From positions 62,001-126,000 of the forward strand of contig NZ_JAQITC010000001.1 in assembly GCF_028618525.1 (NCBI RefSeq): DNA of 64,000 nucleotides. Reading direction: 5' to 3'. A model generated the notes under the pieces. That model did not search any database. It saw nothing but the letters and a program-made list of their open reading frames with translations, and was not told the DNA's origin. Shown piece by piece: positions 63,603 through 64,000 of this stretch. Numbering within the stretch: the stretch's first letter is position 1; each line of letters starts with the position of its first letter. This stretch comes from Bartonella sp. AU55XJBT. Lineage in GTDB: Bacteria > Pseudomonadota > Alphaproteobacteria > Rhizobiales > Rhizobiaceae. Both the position numbers and the translations under genes were made by a program.

Positions 63603-64000
63603 TTATTGATGTGAAGCCGAATCAATTTCAACAGAAGCTTCTTTTGTTCCTCCTTTAGCCACACCCACTATCGCTGGACGTAGTACCCTTTCCCCGATAA
63701 TATAACCGGCCTGAACCACTTGTTGAACAGTGTTATCGGGAACGTCGGCATTAGGAATTTCAAACATCGCTTGATGAAAGTGAGGATCAAATTTTTGCCC
63801 CTCTGGATGAATTTTCTGCACCCCATGACGCTCTAATGCTGCCATCATAGCACGTTCAGTCATTTCAACACCTTCTGCCAATGATTTCAAACCAGCATCA
63901 CTTTCCCGTGCACCTTCTGGAATCGCTTCCAAAGCGCGATTGAGATTGTCAGAAACAGATAACATATCCCGCGCAAAATTAGCAATGGAATAAGCCTTCG
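63603..64000 (-). CDS. grpE: Nucleotide exchange factor GrpE (C-terminal part)
   Basis: The window ends inside this gene; the 5' part lies beyond base 64000. The visible 132 residues contain [20 protein letters not shown], from the end of the long helix, and the C-terminal beta domain with [18 protein letters not shown] and [20 protein letters not shown], the family signature. GrpE releases ADP from DnaK (54103-55995) and also acts as a thermosensor in E. coli. Confidence 0.95.
   Translation of the reverse strand, partial: KAYSIANFARDMLSVSDNLNRALEAIPEGARESDAGLKSLAEGVEMTERAMMAALERHGVQKIHPEGQKFDPHFHQAMFEIPNADVPDNTVQQVVQAGYIIGERVLRPAIVGVAKGGTKEASVEIDSASHQ

Overview
The window is almost certainly a core-chromosome segment of a Bartonella species (Alphaproteobacteria, Hyphomicrobiales). 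This rests on AT-rich DNA, long eroded spacers, proteins of rhizobial/Brucella type (GcrA, a cyclic beta-1,2-glucan synthase of about 2,860 residues, a FYDLN-acid protein, a ChvI/ChvG-type two-component pair followed by a short HprK, an EIIA and HPr) and a four-gene YfeABCD metal transporter. I cannot name the species from sequence alone. No phage, insertion sequence, CRISPR array, toxin-antitoxin pair or secretion-system cluster was seen.

Layout. 1-5.8 kb: argD with the broken-looking 5' end of argF, gcrA, an Smr protein, a Tim44-domain protein, fxsA and secB. 5.8-13.3 kb: maeB, mutS and ilvD. 13.7-19.7 kb: DUF1150 protein and hsp20 behind a heat-shock promoter, nth, then rpmI-rplT and pheS-pheT. 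20.5-24 kb: yfeABCD behind a Fur-like operator. 24.4-35.3 kb: a YbaN-family membrane protein, pncB and the giant cyclic glucan synthase gene. 35.5-39.4 kb: aroA-cmk-rpsA. 39.5-44.8 kb: FYDLN-acid protein, tRNA-Ala(GGC), a lytic transglycosylase lipoprotein, rmuC and def-fmt-truA. 44.8-51.7 kb: LOG-family protein, dapD, lepA, an EamA transporter and argB. 52.8-56 kb: dnaK-dnaJ. 57-62.4 kb: copper chaperone, LysM/BON protein, batR-batS, hprK, EIIA and ptsH. 63-64 kb: thpR and the 3' part of grpE.

Themes. Arginine synthesis (argD, argF, argB), lysine/peptidoglycan precursor supply (dapD), branched-chain and aromatic amino acid synthesis (ilvD, aroA), translation (rpmI, rplT, pheST, rpsA, def, fmt, truA, lepA, tRNA-Ala), protein quality control (hsp20, dnaK, dnaJ, grpE, secB) and envelope biology (cyclic glucan, transglycosylase, LysM protein, BatRS) are represented. 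About 8.8 kb lies in fourteen gene-free spacers, consistent with genome erosion.

No convincing new multi-gene system is present. The most interesting signals are small: the lost start codon at the argD/argF junction (TAATA where TAATG is expected), a dispersed motif of about 20 bp in intergenic DNA that also forms the ends of a 298-bp MITE-like segment, structured leaders ahead of rpmI and rpsA, a terminator/attenuator ahead of pheS, and a foldable element upstream of the copper chaperone gene.
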